Source of the DNA: DATFRY01 sp963764695 | GTDB lineage: Bacteria; Myxococcota_A; Polyangia; Haliangiales; Haliangiaceae | Direction: 5' to 3' | Assembly: GCA_963764695.1 (NCBI GenBank) | Contig: CAVXTW010000007.1 | Span: 1,283,119 to 1,347,118 of the forward strand | Length of the DNA: 64,000 bases | Shown here: positions 43,697 to 52,720 of the stretch, one piece after another | Layout of the letters: the number at the start of each line of letters is the position of its first letter | Numbering within the stretch: the first letter of the stretch is position 1 | The notes under the pieces: model-generated | What the model saw: the letters and a program-made list of their open reading frames with translations, nothing else | What the model was told of the DNA's origin: nothing | The model's database searches: none | Made by a program: the position numbers and the translations under genes

Positions 43697-46600
43697 GCCT
43701 GCGGCGCCTCCTGAGGAACAGCGACGGGAGGCCGAGCAGGAGGATCAGTGTGGTCGCCAGGCGGCTCGAGGTCGGGCCGCCTGCGCTGCACCCTCCGCTG
43801 TCCGTGCTGGCGGTGTCGGTGCCGGCCGGCGCGGAGGTGCCGGGCTGGCCCGCGACGGCTCCGGGTGGCAGATCGCCGAGGGTCTGCAGCTCGGAGATCT
43901 GGACGAAGCCGTCCGGCGTGCCGGGCGCCGCGCTGGTCATGACCAGGCGGATCGTGGTCGTGGAGATCTTGTCGAACGCGATCGTCGTCGGCTGCTCCGA
44001 TCCGGTCGCCCACGTGATGACCTGATTGTCGGCCGGGACGAAGTCGCCGCCGTCCCAGTACTCGACCGAGGCCGCGGACGGGAAGGCGCGGCCGGTGTCG
44101 AGGCGGAAGAAGGCCACCACCGTGTCGACTGCCTGCGGTGCGTCCCACGCGATCGACACCCAGTCCTCCGGCTGGGCCAGGTCGAAGGCGGGCAGGAGCG
44201 CGGTGGCGTCCTTGAAGTACCGATTGGACCAGCCGGCTTCCTGTGGCTGCACGCCGTCGTTGAGTGCGTCCGGCACCGTGTCGGCCCGGCCGCTGAAGCT
44301 GGCCGAGGCGGTTCCCATCGGGGCGAGATTCTGTCCCGGCGTGTAGTCGTCCGAGACGGTGATGGCGATCGATGCGGTGCGCTCGGTGCCGTCGAGCACG
44401 CCCTGCAGCGTGAGCTCGCCCGGCCGCTCGAGCACGCCGGCCGGCACCGGGTCCCATGCGATGTCAACGTCGTCGGTGACACCGTCGGTGAATGTCAGCG
44501 TGGCCCGGGCGGGGAGGAGCGGCGACACGCCGACCGGGACCGTCGCCGCGAAGGTCTGGACCGCCGATATCTCGAATGGCGTGACGTGGGCCGTGACCCG
44601 GCCGCCGTGGCCGCTGTCGAGGTCGCCTTCGATGTGGCCCTCGACGTCGTAGGGCTCCGACGACTCGAGCTGCTCCGGCGTGACAGGCGACCAGCGCACA
44701 CCGCGCTCGACCGCCGATCCGTCGGCCAGGACGATGGTCGCGGTTTGCGGCAGAGGCGGAGCCACACCGGCGGGTGTACGGACGATCGGATCGACCGCAC
44801 CGACCGTGTCTTCCTGGCCGTGATCATGACCGGGACGCCTGGCCAGGATCGTGGCGTTGCCGGGAACGAGGCCGTCGGCGCGCGCGGTGACCAGGATCGG
44901 CCCCGGATCGTCGCCCGACCGGATGATCGCCAGCGCCTTGCCGTTGAAGGCGTACCGCTGGGGCGCCTTGTAGTTCTCGGCGCTCTCCTGCCTCCCGTTG
45001 TCGAGGCCGGCCAGCGCGCCGCCGGTCACCTCGAAGCGGATGAGGTCGGCGGCCGAGGGCACCACCACGCCGGCCTCGTCGACCACCTCGACGGTGACGT
45101 ACGACAGCGATCGACCGTCCGCCGCGATGGCGTGCCGATCGGGAGAGAGCCGCAGCGCGTGCGCCGGCCCCGCGGTGCGCAGGGTGTCGCGCGCCACCTC
45201 GACGCCGTCCTGCGAGGCGACCGCCACCAGCTCGCCCGGCGCGAACGGCACGTGCCAGGTCAGGTGCAGCTTGCCGGTGCTGCCGTTGGGACTGGTGTAG
45301 CTGCCGGACGGGAACGTCTTGTCGTCGCCGGTCGGCTCGGTCGTCTCCAGATATTCGACCCCGAACGTGGTCGTCTTGCGGTCGTAGCGCCGCACGCCGA
45401 GCGACACGCCGTCGAGGAAGAGCTCCACGGTGTCGACGTTGGCGTAGGCCCACACGACGACCTCCTCGCCCGGCTCGTGATCGGTCCAGTTCATCGGCAC
45501 CAGGTGGACCATCGGCTCGGACGTCCACTGGCTGGCGAAGGCGTAGAACAGGTCCTTGGGGAAGCCGGCCGTGTCGACGGCGCCGAAGAACGACGCCTTG
45601 ACCGGGAAGTTGTCGAAGTACGGCGTCGGCTCGCCGATGTAGTCGAAGCCGGACCACAGGAACTCGCCGGTGAAGAACTTGCGATCGCGGTCCTTCTTGA
45701 GGCCGTACTCGCCCGGCATGGTCCAGGACGCCATGTTGTTGTCGTAGGAGGAGACCAGCATCTGCCCGGGCGTGTAGTCCTCGCCGGTGTTGAGCTGGTG
45801 CGGCCACTGGTAGACCCCGCGCGCCGACGTGGACGACGACGACTCCGACTCGAACCAGAACGTGTCCGGATAGAGCGCGCGCAGGGCGTCGACCGACTGC
45901 GCCGTGTTGTAGTTGAGGCCGACGCCGTCGAGCAGCAGCGCGATGCGGCCGTTGACCGAGTCGGGCGCCGGCGGCGTGCGATAGCTGTCGCTGCCCCAGA
46001 CGACCGGCCGCGTTGTGTCGATCGACTTGATGTCGGCCACCAGGCGCTCGGCGTCCTCGACGCTCTGGCCGCGGATCTCGTTGCCGATCGACCACATGAT
46101 CACCGACGGCGCGTTCTTGAAGGTGTGGACCATCTCCATGATGTCCACGTCCGACCAGAGCAGGCCGCCGGTGCCGGGGGCCTCCAGCTCGAACCAGTCG
46201 CCGTAGTCGAAGTCGGTCTTGTTGTTGCGCCAGGTGTCGAACGCCTCGACCATCACGACCACGCCGAGCCGGTTGCACACGTCGATCAGCTCGGGCGCGG
46301 GCGGGTTGTGCGCGGTGCGCAGCGCATTGACGCCCATCTTCTTCATGATCGTCATCTGGCGCAGCAGCGCGTCGCGGTTGACCGCCGCGCCCAGCGCGCC
46401 GAGGTCGTGGTGCAGGTCGACGCCGCGGATCTTTGTGTACTCGCCGTTGATGGACATGCCCTCGGCCGGATCGATGGCGATCCAGCGCACGCCGAACGGC
46501 GTCTCGATTGCGTTGACTCGGCGGTTGTCGATCTTGAGGGTGATCTCGAGCGCGTACAGCTGCGGGGCCGCGATCGACCACAGCGCCGGATCAGGAACGC

Positions 46601-47486
46601 GAAGGGTCGAAGTGTGGTGCGCGGTGCCCGGCGCGATGGTGACCGATGAGGTCGACCGGACCACGACGTGACCTTTGGCATCGCGGATCTCGTGGCACAC
46701 CGAGACGTCCTGCGCCTCGCCTCCCTGATTGACCAGGTCGGTGTCGACCTGCACGTCGACGTGGCCCGAGGAGATGGTGGCGGCGACATCGGGGGTCGTG
46801 ACCATGGTGCCGAAGCGGGCCACGTGCACCGGCTCGGTCGCGACAAGGCGCACGTTGCGGTAGATGCCGCTGCCGGAGTACCAGCGGCTGCTGGGCAGCC
46901 GGTTCTTGACCACCACCGCGACCAGGTTGGGCGTGCCGTCGGTGTGGACCCGGTAGGTGACGTCGAACGCGAAGCCGGTGTAGCCGTACGGGTGGTTCCC
47001 GACCAGCTCGCCATTGATGTAGATGTCGGCGTTCATGTAGACGCCGTCGAACTCGATCGACATGCGGCTGCCGGCGAACTCGGGCGAGAGCGCGAACGAC
47101 TTGCGGTAGAAGCCGAGGCCGCCGGGCAGAAAGCCGGTGCCGGCGCTGGTGCCCGGGCCCGCGCGCGGGTCGAGCTCGATGCTCCAGTCGTGCGGCACGT
47201 CGAGGCGACGCCACCCGGAGTCGTCGTAGGCGGGCAGGTGCGCGTCGGCGTACTCCGGCGGCACATCGATGCCGTCCGGGTTGGCCAGGGCAAAGCGCCA
47301 GTCCCGCGTGAAGTCGATGACCTGACGCGCGCGATGGGGCGATCGGTCGAACGAGGCCGGCGGCGAGGCGTCTCCGGCGCCCAGCGCGCGCGCGGACAGG
47401 GTGGCGATGGTGGCGCCGCCGAGCCCGACGGCGGCGAACGCGGCGATGCCGATCCGGGATCGGCGAGGTCGGCCGGTGCTGCTCAC
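43686..47486 (-). CDS. secreted GH2 beta-galactosidase-like enzyme with MYXO-CTERM-like tail
   Basis: 1266 residues from GTG 47486 (GGAGG seven bases upstream). The leader has a twin-Arg-like basic N-region before its hydrophobic core. Residues about 40-330 are the sugar-binding and Ig-like GH2 domains (FALANPDGIDVPPEY; VPHDWSIELDPRAG; GFYRKSFALS). The TIM barrel has RTAHNPPAPELIDVCNRLG, acid/base Glu in MWSIGNEIRGQ and probable nucleophile Glu in FTGEFLWSGFDYIGEP. Several Ig/Big_4-like modules follow, then a discoidin/F5-8-like sugar-binding domain near 1070-1215. It ends with a Gly/Cys motif (TDSGGCSAGG), hydrophobic helix and Arg run: a probable MYXO-CTERM sorting tail for surface display. 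Likely degrades beta-galactosides or plant/algal polysaccharide. Confidence 0.88.
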   Translation of the reverse strand: MSSTGRPRRSRIGIAAFAAVGLGGATIATLSARALGAGDASPPASFDRSPHRARQVIDFTRDWRFALANPDGIDVPPEYADAHLPAYDDSGWRRLDVPHDWSIELDPRAGPGTSAGTGFLPGGLGFYRKSFALSPEFAGSRMSIEFDGVYMNADIYINGELVGNHPYGYTGFAFDVTYRVHTDGTPNLVAVVVKNRLPSSRWYSGSGIYRNVRLVATEPVHVARFGTMVTTPDVAATISSGHVDVQVDTDLVNQGGEAQDVSVCHEIRDAKGHVVVRSTSSVTIAPGTAHHTSTLRVPDPALWSIAAPQLYALEITLKIDNRRVNAIETPFGVRWIAIDPAEGMSINGEYTKIRGVDLHHDLGALGAAVNRDALLRQMTIMKKMGVNALRTAHNPPAPELIDVCNRLGVVVMVEAFDTWRNNKTDFDYGDWFELEAPGTGGLLWSDVDIMEMVHTFKNAPSVIMWSIGNEIRGQSVEDAERLVADIKSIDTTRPVVWGSDSYRTPPAPDSVNGRIALLLDGVGLNYNTAQSVDALRALYPDTFWFESESSSSTSARGVYQWPHQLNTGEDYTPGQMLVSSYDNNMASWTMPGEYGLKKDRDRKFFTGEFLWSGFDYIGEPTPYFDNFPVKASFFGAVDTAGFPKDLFYAFASQWTSEPMVHLVPMNWTDHEPGEEVVVWAYANVDTVELFLDGVSLGVRRYDRKTTTFGVEYLETTEPTGDDKTFPSGSYTSPNGSTGKLHLTWHVPFAPGELVAVASQDGVEVARDTLRTAGPAHALRLSPDRHAIAADGRSLSYVTVEVVDEAGVVVPSAADLIRFEVTGGALAGLDNGRQESAENYKAPQRYAFNGKALAIIRSGDDPGPILVTARADGLVPGNATILARRPGHDHGQEDTVGAVDPIVRTPAGVAPPLPQTATIVLADGSAVERGVRWSPVTPEQLESSEPYDVEGHIEGDLDSGHGGRVTAHVTPFEISAVQTFAATVPVGVSPLLPARATLTFTDGVTDDVDIAWDPVPAGVLERPGELTLQGVLDGTERTASIAITVSDDYTPGQNLAPMGTASASFSGRADTVPDALNDGVQPQEAGWSNRYFKDATALLPAFDLAQPEDWVSIAWDAPQAVDTVVAFFRLDTGRAFPSAASVEYWDGGDFVPADNQVITWATGSEQPTTIAFDKISTTTIRLVMTSAAPGTPDGFVQISELQTLGDLPPGAVAGQPGTSAPAGTDTASTDSGGCSAGGPTSSRLATTLILLLGLPSLFLRRRRRPTA

Positions 47487-47747
47487 GAGTGCACCTCCCC
47501 TGTGGGCGAGACGACGGTTGTGTACGTGAAATAGGCTCCGCCGCGTGCCCCTCGTCAACATGTGCTTTCGCGTGCGCGGTCGCTCCCGTCGAGCGCGAGG
47601 CTGTGTGGGCCGCGTTCGGGGCGTGGCTGGACGAGACGCGCTGCGGCGGGAGCGCGCGGTCGCGGATCGGATCGAGAGCGCGGCTATAACGAGACCGGAT
47701 AGCTCATGCCGAATGACTAGTTCTGCATTGATGTCGCTGCGGGCAGG

Positions 47748-48290
47748 ATGAGCGGCATGAACTCGCTCGACAATGATTCGACTCTCCTCGGCCCCGAGCC
47801 CCGGCTCGGCTTCGACATCGGCCGCGTGCTCATCGCTCCCGGCGACGGCGCCGCTGACACCTCGTTCCTCCAGGGCAGCGATCGCGACGCCATGCGCACG
47901 CCGCCCGCGCCCGGCGCCTTCGAGGCGCTGGCCGAGCTGTGCGACGCGGTGGACGGCCGCGCGTGGCTGGTGTCCAAGTGCGGCCCGCGCATCGAGGCGC
48001 GCACGCGCGCGTGGCTCGCCCATCATCGGGTGTCGGCGCGAACCGGGCTGCGGCCCGACCACGTCCGCTTCTGCCGACGTCGCCCCGACAAGGCGGTGCA
48101 CTGCCGCGCGCTCGGCATCGGCGCCTTCGTCGATGACCGCGCCGATGTCCTGCACCACCTCGACGGCGTGGTGCCGCTCCGCCTGCTGTTCGGGCCGCAG
48201 CCGTCGGGCCGCGCGGCGCCGGGTTCGACGCAGGTCGCCGACTGGGCGGAGGTCGTCGCCCTGCTACGGCCTCTGCTCCGGCGGTCCTGA
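47748..48290 (+). CDS. HAD-like hydrolase or nucleotidase-like protein
   Basis: 180 residues; starts are possible at ATG 47748 or 47757. LGFDIGRVLIAPGDG resembles HAD motif I (first Asp kept, second replaced by Gly). WLVSKCGPRIEARTRAWL has the motif II Ser and Lys region, and IGAFVDDRADVLHHLDGVV is a motif IV. The pattern is like small 5'-nucleotidase/NIF-type HADs. With the second Asp of motif I missing, catalysis is uncertain. Followed by 41 bases and the RHH operator. Confidence 0.6.
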   Translation: MSGMNSLDNDSTLLGPEPRLGFDIGRVLIAPGDGAADTSFLQGSDRDAMRTPPAPGAFEALAELCDAVDGRAWLVSKCGPRIEARTRAWLAHHRVSARTGLRPDHVRFCRRRPDKAVHCRALGIGAFVDDRADVLHHLDGVVPLRLLFGPQPSGRAAPGSTQVADWAEVVALLRPLLRRS

Positions 48291-48331
48291 TCCGCTGTCG
48301 TTGCGGGTCCAGGCAGATCGACCTGGACGAC

Positions 48332-48369
48332 CGTGTCACATCGTGATACGACGTGATACATCGTGTCAC
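48332..48369 (+). promoter_or_regulatory. four operator-like boxes at exact 10-base spacing before the RHH gene
   Basis: Boxes CGTGTCAC (48332), CGTGATAC (48342), CGTGATAC (48352) and CGTGTCAC (48362) repeat every 10 bases, one DNA turn. The arrangement is symmetric: outer boxes identical, inner boxes identical, with spacers AT, GA, AT. Such tandem boxes are typical of cooperative ribbon-helix-helix repressors (as met and arc operators). The last box overlaps the GTG start of the downstream RHH gene, suggesting self-repression. Confidence 0.7.
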
Positions 48370-48953
48370 AATACGACTGCAGCCCATCGAAACCCTTTGG
48401 ATCCGGCGGCTCCGGCGACGACAGCGACGCCTCCGAGCCCGGGTCCGTCTCCCCCGACGAGCAGGCCGCCCGCAAGGAGCGCGTGCTCCACGCCCGCATC
48501 CCCGAGTCGCTCGACGAGGCCATCCGGTCGGCCGCGTCGGAGCTCGGGATGTCGGTCTCCAACCTGGTCCGCAACGTCCTGGCCAACGCCCTCGAGGTTG
48601 TCGAGGTCGCGACAATGAACGTTCCGGCGCGCGCGGCGGCCGTCGCGGCGTCGATGCGCAAGGAGGCAGCGCGGGCCGCCAGCGACGTGCGAGCCGCCGC
48701 CGCCAAGATGGGCGCCGCGGCGTCCACGGCATCGGCCGCCCCGACGGCATCGACACCGGCTGCGGCCCCGGTCGTGCTGGGCTGGCAGGAGGCGACGCTC
48801 AACCTCAACGCCGTGTGCGATCGCTGCAACGGCATCCTTCCGCGCGGCGCTCGCGCCGCCATCTCGATCCCGGAGCCGGCCAGCGCACCGCGCGTCGTCC
48901 GCTGTCTCCCCTGCCTCGAGGAGCTGACCGGTGACGCCGGCGACACGCACTGA
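48363..48953 (+). CDS. ribbon-helix-helix DNA-binding protein with C-terminal zinc-binding motif
   Basis: 196 residues from GTG 48363 (few other candidate starts exist before the domain). An acidic, Gly/Ser-rich leader precedes the RHH core at about residues 40-75: VLHARIPESLDEAIRSAASE followed by LGMSVSNLVRNVLANA. After an Ala-rich helix (about 85-140) comes VCDRCNGILPRGARA...RCLPCLEEL, a four-Cys treble-clef-like zinc site. It is probably a dimeric repressor binding the boxes in front of its own start, with the zinc site a second interface. The gene overlaps the AarF-like gene by 23 bases, so they are co-expressed. Confidence 0.7.
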   Translation: MSQYDCSPSKPFGSGGSGDDSDASEPGSVSPDEQAARKERVLHARIPESLDEAIRSAASELGMSVSNLVRNVLANALEVVEVATMNVPARAAAVAASMRKEAARAASDVRAAAAKMGAAASTASAAPTASTPAAAPVVLGWQEATLNLNAVCDRCNGILPRGARAAISIPEPASAPRVVRCLPCLEELTGDAGDTH

Positions 48954-50427
48954 CGAGGGGCGGCGATCGTCCGCGTTCGGCGCGCTGCTCGACATGTGGA
49001 CCAGCGCCGTGCGCGGCAGCGTCGACCAGCTGGTAGCCGATCTGAAGAGCGACAGCCGGCGCATCGCGCAGAACGGCGCAGCCCTCGGCGAGGCCGTGTC
49101 CGCGGCCGCGACCCCGCTCCTGCAGGCCGCCCGTGCCACGCCGCGCGCCGCTCGCCTGGTGCGCGAGGCCCTCATGCTGGTGGCCGCCTACCGCTTCCAC
49201 GAGAGCCGCAAGGCCTTCGTGTCAGCAGAGGCGATGCGCGCCGAGCGCGACGTGCTGGATCGTCGGTGGGCCGAGCGCATCGCGCAGCTGTGCCTCGAGC
49301 TGCGCGGCGCGGTGCTCAAGCTGGGTCAGTTCGCATCGACCCGCCGCGATCTCCTGCCGCCCGCCTACGTCGAGGCGCTGGGCGTGCTGCAAGACGCGGT
49401 GCCGCCGGTGTCGTTCGACAGCATCGCCGAGCGCGTCCGCGCCGAGCTGGGCGCGCCGATCGAGGAGCTGTTCGCCGCCTTCGAGCCGGAGCCGATCGCG
49501 GCCGGCTCGCTGGCCCAGGTGCACGGCGCGGTGCTGGCCGACGGCACCCGGGTCGCGGTGAAGGTGCAGGTGCCGGACGTCGAGGTCCAGGTCGAGGCCG
49601 ACCTGTCGCTGTTCTCGCTGATCGCCGGCGCCCTGCGCGAGCTGGTCCCGTCGATCGATCTCGTCTCGATCGCCGCCGAGCTCGGCCGCTCCGTGCGCCA
49701 GGAGCTGGACTTCCGGCTCGAGGCCCAGCACGCCCACCGCGCCGCCGCCGACGTGGCCGGCGACGACTCTGTGCGAGTGCCGCGCATCCACGACGCGCTG
49801 TCCTCGGCCCGCGTGTTGACGATGGACCGCGTGGACGGCGAACGGCTCATCGGCTTCCTGGACCGCTGCCGCGAGAGCGGCGAGCAGGAACGAAGCGACG
49901 CCGTGCTGGCCGCCCTGGTCCGCACCTACGCCGCCCAGATCCTCGGCGCCGGCCGCTTCCAGGCCGATCCGCACCCGGGCAACTTCCTGGTCCGCCCCGA
50001 CGGCCGGCTGGCCCTGCTCGACTTCGGCGCCATGCGCGACCTCAGCGACGACGAGCGCCGCGCCTACGCCGCCCTGACCGGCGCCGTGATCGCCCGCGAC
50101 GGAACGCGCGCCGCCCGGCTCATGACCGAGCTCGGCTTCTCGGTCCGCCCCGGCGGCGACCCGGCTGCCTTGCTGCAGTTCGCCGATCTCCTGCTCGACG
50201 CGTTCCGCCCGGCCCCCGACCGCCCGCTGGCCAACCTCGACCCGCGCGAGGCCTTCGACCAGACCCTGGCCCTGGGCCGCGAGAGCCCGATCATCATCCC
50301 GCACCACTTCGTGCAGATCGGCCGCGTGCTGGCATCGCTCGCCGGCCTGGTGCTGGCGTACAGGCCGCGCATCGAGCTGTGGCCGCTGGTGGCGCCCTTC
50401 CTGATCGAGACCCGCCGCGCCGAGTAG
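48931..50427 (+). CDS. AarF/UbiB-family (ABC1) atypical kinase
   Basis: 498 residues. The KxGQ motif typical of this family is ELRGAVLKLGQFASTRRDLL; the nucleotide-binding Ala-rich loop is AAGSLAQVHGAVLADG. The catalytic region is FQADPHPGNFLVRPDGRLALLDFGAM, split here as FQADPHPGNFLV and LLDFGAM. UbiB-like proteins are ATPases needed for coenzyme Q or lipid homeostasis; many genomes hold several. N-terminal about 100 residues are helical and may bind membrane. Its first codon (GTG 48931) lies inside the RHH gene. Confidence 0.85.
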   Translation: MTPATRTDEGRRSSAFGALLDMWTSAVRGSVDQLVADLKSDSRRIAQNGAALGEAVSAAATPLLQAARATPRAARLVREALMLVAAYRFHESRKAFVSAEAMRAERDVLDRRWAERIAQLCLELRGAVLKLGQFASTRRDLLPPAYVEALGVLQDAVPPVSFDSIAERVRAELGAPIEELFAAFEPEPIAAGSLAQVHGAVLADGTRVAVKVQVPDVEVQVEADLSLFSLIAGALRELVPSIDLVSIAAELGRSVRQELDFRLEAQHAHRAAADVAGDDSVRVPRIHDALSSARVLTMDRVDGERLIGFLDRCRESGEQERSDAVLAALVRTYAAQILGAGRFQADPHPGNFLVRPDGRLALLDFGAMRDLSDDERRAYAALTGAVIARDGTRAARLMTELGFSVRPGGDPAALLQFADLLLDAFRPAPDRPLANLDPREAFDQTLALGRESPIIIPHHFVQIGRVLASLAGLVLAYRPRIELWPLVAPFLIETRRAE

Positions 50428-50429
50428 CC

Positions 50430-50461
50430 CATCGAGTATCCTGCGCCGGGGGTACTCGATG
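50430..50461 (+). promoter_or_regulatory. 9-base inverted repeat whose right arm contains the SDR start codon
   Basis: CATCGAGTA at 50430-50438 and its perfect reverse complement TACTCGATG at 50453-50461 enclose 14 bases. The right arm includes the ATG start codon of the SDR gene and the left arm begins 3 bases after the AarF stop. As RNA it would hide the start codon in a stem; as DNA it could be a dimer operator. Confidence 0.5.
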
Positions 50462-51241
50462 GCAGACGCAGATACCGTCGCGGTGGTGACCGGAGCGGCT
50501 CAGGGCATCGGGCGGCGCATTGCCGAGGTCTTTGCCGGGCGCGGGTGGCGGATCGTTCTGGCCGATCTGCGCGAGCCGACCGAGGCGCTGGCGGCGCTGC
50601 GCGCATCCGGGGCCGAGGCGATCGGCGTGCAGGTCGATGTGTCGGTGCCCGAGCAGGTCGCGGCGCTGGCCGGTACTGTCGAGCAGCGGTTCGGCGCTGC
50701 CGATGTCCTGGTCAACAACGCCGGCATTGCGCTGATTCGAGCGGCCGAGGACACATCCCTCGACGAGTGGCGGCGCGTCCTCGAGGTCAATCTGACCGGG
50801 CCGTTTCTGCTGTGCCAGGCGTTCGGGCGCGCCATGCTCGCCGCCGGCCGCGGCTCGATCGTCAACATCGCGTCCATCGCCGGCCTGCGCGCGGTCGCCG
50901 ATCGCGCGGCGTACAACACCAGCAAGCACGGCCTGGTCGGCCTCACCCGCACCTTGGCGGCGGAGTGGGGCGGCCGCGGCGTGCGGGTCAACGCGGTCTG
51001 CCCCGGCTGGGTCAAGACCGACATGGACGACGTGGCCCAGGCCTCGGGCAGCTACATCGACGCCGACATCACCGGGCAGAACCCGATGGGTCGCTTCGCC
51101 TCCCCGAACGACGTGGCCGAGGCGGTCGCCTTCCTCGCCGATCCGGCCCGCAGCGGCTTCATCAACGGCGCCACCCTCCCGGTCAACGGCGGCTGGACAG
51201 CCGACGCCAGCTGGACCTCGCTGCGCATCAGCAAGCGCTGA
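50459..51241 (+). CDS. short-chain dehydrogenase/reductase (SDR)
   Basis: 260 residues, classical SDR. NAD(P)-binding TGAAQGIG near the N-terminus, NNAG-type motif in VLVNNAGIAL, catalytic Ser in IVNIASIAG, Tyr and Lys in YNTSKHG, and the VNAVCPGWVKTDM cofactor-binding segment. Asp near LADLREP suggests NAD preference. Related to 3-oxoacyl-ACP reductases and glucose dehydrogenases; the substrate is not clear. Confidence 0.9.
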   Translation: MADADTVAVVTGAAQGIGRRIAEVFAGRGWRIVLADLREPTEALAALRASGAEAIGVQVDVSVPEQVAALAGTVEQRFGAADVLVNNAGIALIRAAEDTSLDEWRRVLEVNLTGPFLLCQAFGRAMLAAGRGSIVNIASIAGLRAVADRAAYNTSKHGLVGLTRTLAAEWGGRGVRVNAVCPGWVKTDMDDVAQASGSYIDADITGQNPMGRFASPNDVAEAVAFLADPARSGFINGATLPVNGGWTADASWTSLRISKR

Positions 51242-51272
51242 TCGGGCGAAAGCCGCGAGGCAGCTCGGCCGA

Positions 51273-52718
51273 TCAGCAGGGGCAGTCGTTGTAGGCGTAG
51301 CGCAGGGCGCCGCGCTCGTCGCCGCCGCTGCCGATCAGGACGACGTCGCCGCCGAAGTTGTCGTGGGTGACCAGCTCGAGGCTGCCGTCGCCGTCTGCAT
51401 CGATGGCGCCCAGGATCTCGGCCGGCGGCGAGCCCTGATGGAGCTGCGACAGCGTGCGCCCCTTCACCTCGTAGAGCACCCAGGCCGAGGCCGCGAACTC
51501 GCCGCAGCTGCCGCCGTTGTCCGCGCGCACCGAGGCGATCGTCTGGCCCGAGGTCGGGTGCTTGAAGATCTCGACCTGGATGCTCTCGTCCCACCAGGTG
51601 CCGTCGCGCTTCTGCCCCCGGTGCTCGGCCTGCAGCTCGGTCACCGCGTCGAGCTTCGCGAATCGAGCGCGCGCCGCCTTCTCGATGGCCGCATCGGCGA
51701 CCTTCTCGCCGTCGGTGAGAGCCGGCTTGCCCGCCGGCTGCGCGGTCATGCCGCCGCACGCGCTGGCAAGCTCGGCGGCGACCGCGGCGTGGCCGGACGT
51801 GAACACGCTCTCGGCGATGTCGGCCTCGCTCGCCTCGGTTCCGGATCCGTCGAAGCCGCCCTTCCAGTCCTGCACCGTGCCGAAGTGCGGGACCTCCATC
51901 GAGACGATGCGGAAGCCGACCACGCGCGACTTGCAGTCGGTGTCGGTCACGACCTCGGCGCCCTTCCACGGCGCCAGCTCCGGCCCGAGGTCGTTGTCTT
52001 GTAGCGACGCGCTGGCGACATGGAAGTCTCCGCCCTCGCGGTCGAGCCGCGGCGTCCCGTGCTCGTCCGGGATGGCGACATGATCGAGGACAACGAACGA
52101 CTTGCCCCCCACATCGAGGACGAAGCCGAAGCTGCGCGCTCCCGCGGCCCCGGCGCCGGCCTTCGCGCTCACCACATCGGAGCGCAGCATCTCCTCGCGC
52201 GCGATCTTCAGCTCCTTGCCTTCGGCGACCAGGAACAGCCGCTTGGGACCGAGGTCCTCGAACGTGCCCGACTGCCAGCGCTGGGTGAAGCGGACCTCGG
52301 CGCTCGTCGCGGTGGTCTCCACTGCCGGCTCGCGCGCCTCGACGACCATCGGCTTGCCGAACATGCGCTTGCGATCCGCCATCCAGCCGGCACGCGCGAA
52401 CCGCGCCACGCGATCGCCCACGCGCTTGACGCCCTCGAACTTCGCGGCATACAGCGCGTCGTAAGCGGTGAAGTCGCCGCGATTCTGGGCGGCAAGCCAC
52501 GCATCGAGCACCGCCCGCGCCCGCTCGGCCGGAATCGCCGAGGTTGCCGCGCGAGGATCCGACCGGGCCGAATCTCGGGTCGCGCCCACCGCGCCACTCT
52601 CGCTCCCGCCAGCGGTCGCCGGTTTCGCCGCCGCACCGGCAGACGACGCGCTCTTCTCGCCGTCGCATCCGGCAGGCAGAGCGGCACCCAGGACGATCAG
52701 AACAGCCAGGGCACGCAC
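51273..52718 (-). CDS. large lipoprotein with SnoaL/NTF2-like domain and Cys motifs
   Basis: 481 residues from GTG 52718, two bases after the upstream gene's stop, so probably coupled to it. Leader ends in lipobox ALPAGC, then an Ala/Ser/Gly linker. AERARAVLDAWLAAQNRGDF, TAYDALYAAKFEGVKRVG and VRFTQRWQSGTFEDLGPKRL look like an NTF2/SnoaL-like scaffold. Further on, FGFVLDVGGKSFVVLDHVAI and GAIDADGDGSLELVTHDNFG resemble beta-propeller/FG-GAP-like or carbohydrate-sensing sequences. Ends in YAYNDCPC. Function unknown. Confidence 0.6.
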   Translation of the reverse strand: MRALAVLIVLGAALPAGCDGEKSASSAGAAAKPATAGGSESGAVGATRDSARSDPRAATSAIPAERARAVLDAWLAAQNRGDFTAYDALYAAKFEGVKRVGDRVARFARAGWMADRKRMFGKPMVVEAREPAVETTATSAEVRFTQRWQSGTFEDLGPKRLFLVAEGKELKIAREEMLRSDVVSAKAGAGAAGARSFGFVLDVGGKSFVVLDHVAIPDEHGTPRLDREGGDFHVASASLQDNDLGPELAPWKGAEVVTDTDCKSRVVGFRIVSMEVPHFGTVQDWKGGFDGSGTEASEADIAESVFTSGHAAVAAELASACGGMTAQPAGKPALTDGEKVADAAIEKAARARFAKLDAVTELQAEHRGQKRDGTWWDESIQVEIFKHPTSGQTIASVRADNGGSCGEFAASAWVLYEVKGRTLSQLHQGSPPAEILGAIDADGDGSLELVTHDNFGGDVVLIGSGGDERGALRYAYNDCPC

Positions 52719-52720
52719 GA

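Noticed and set aside
47487..47747. Short gene between the GH2 and HAD-like genes
   Set aside because: Frames there are Arg-rich and without domain or ribosome site; left unassigned.
43686..48158. Long upstream extension of the GH2 gene
   Set aside because: It reads antisense through the HAD-like gene; the GTG at 47486 has a strong ribosome site and begins a signal peptide.
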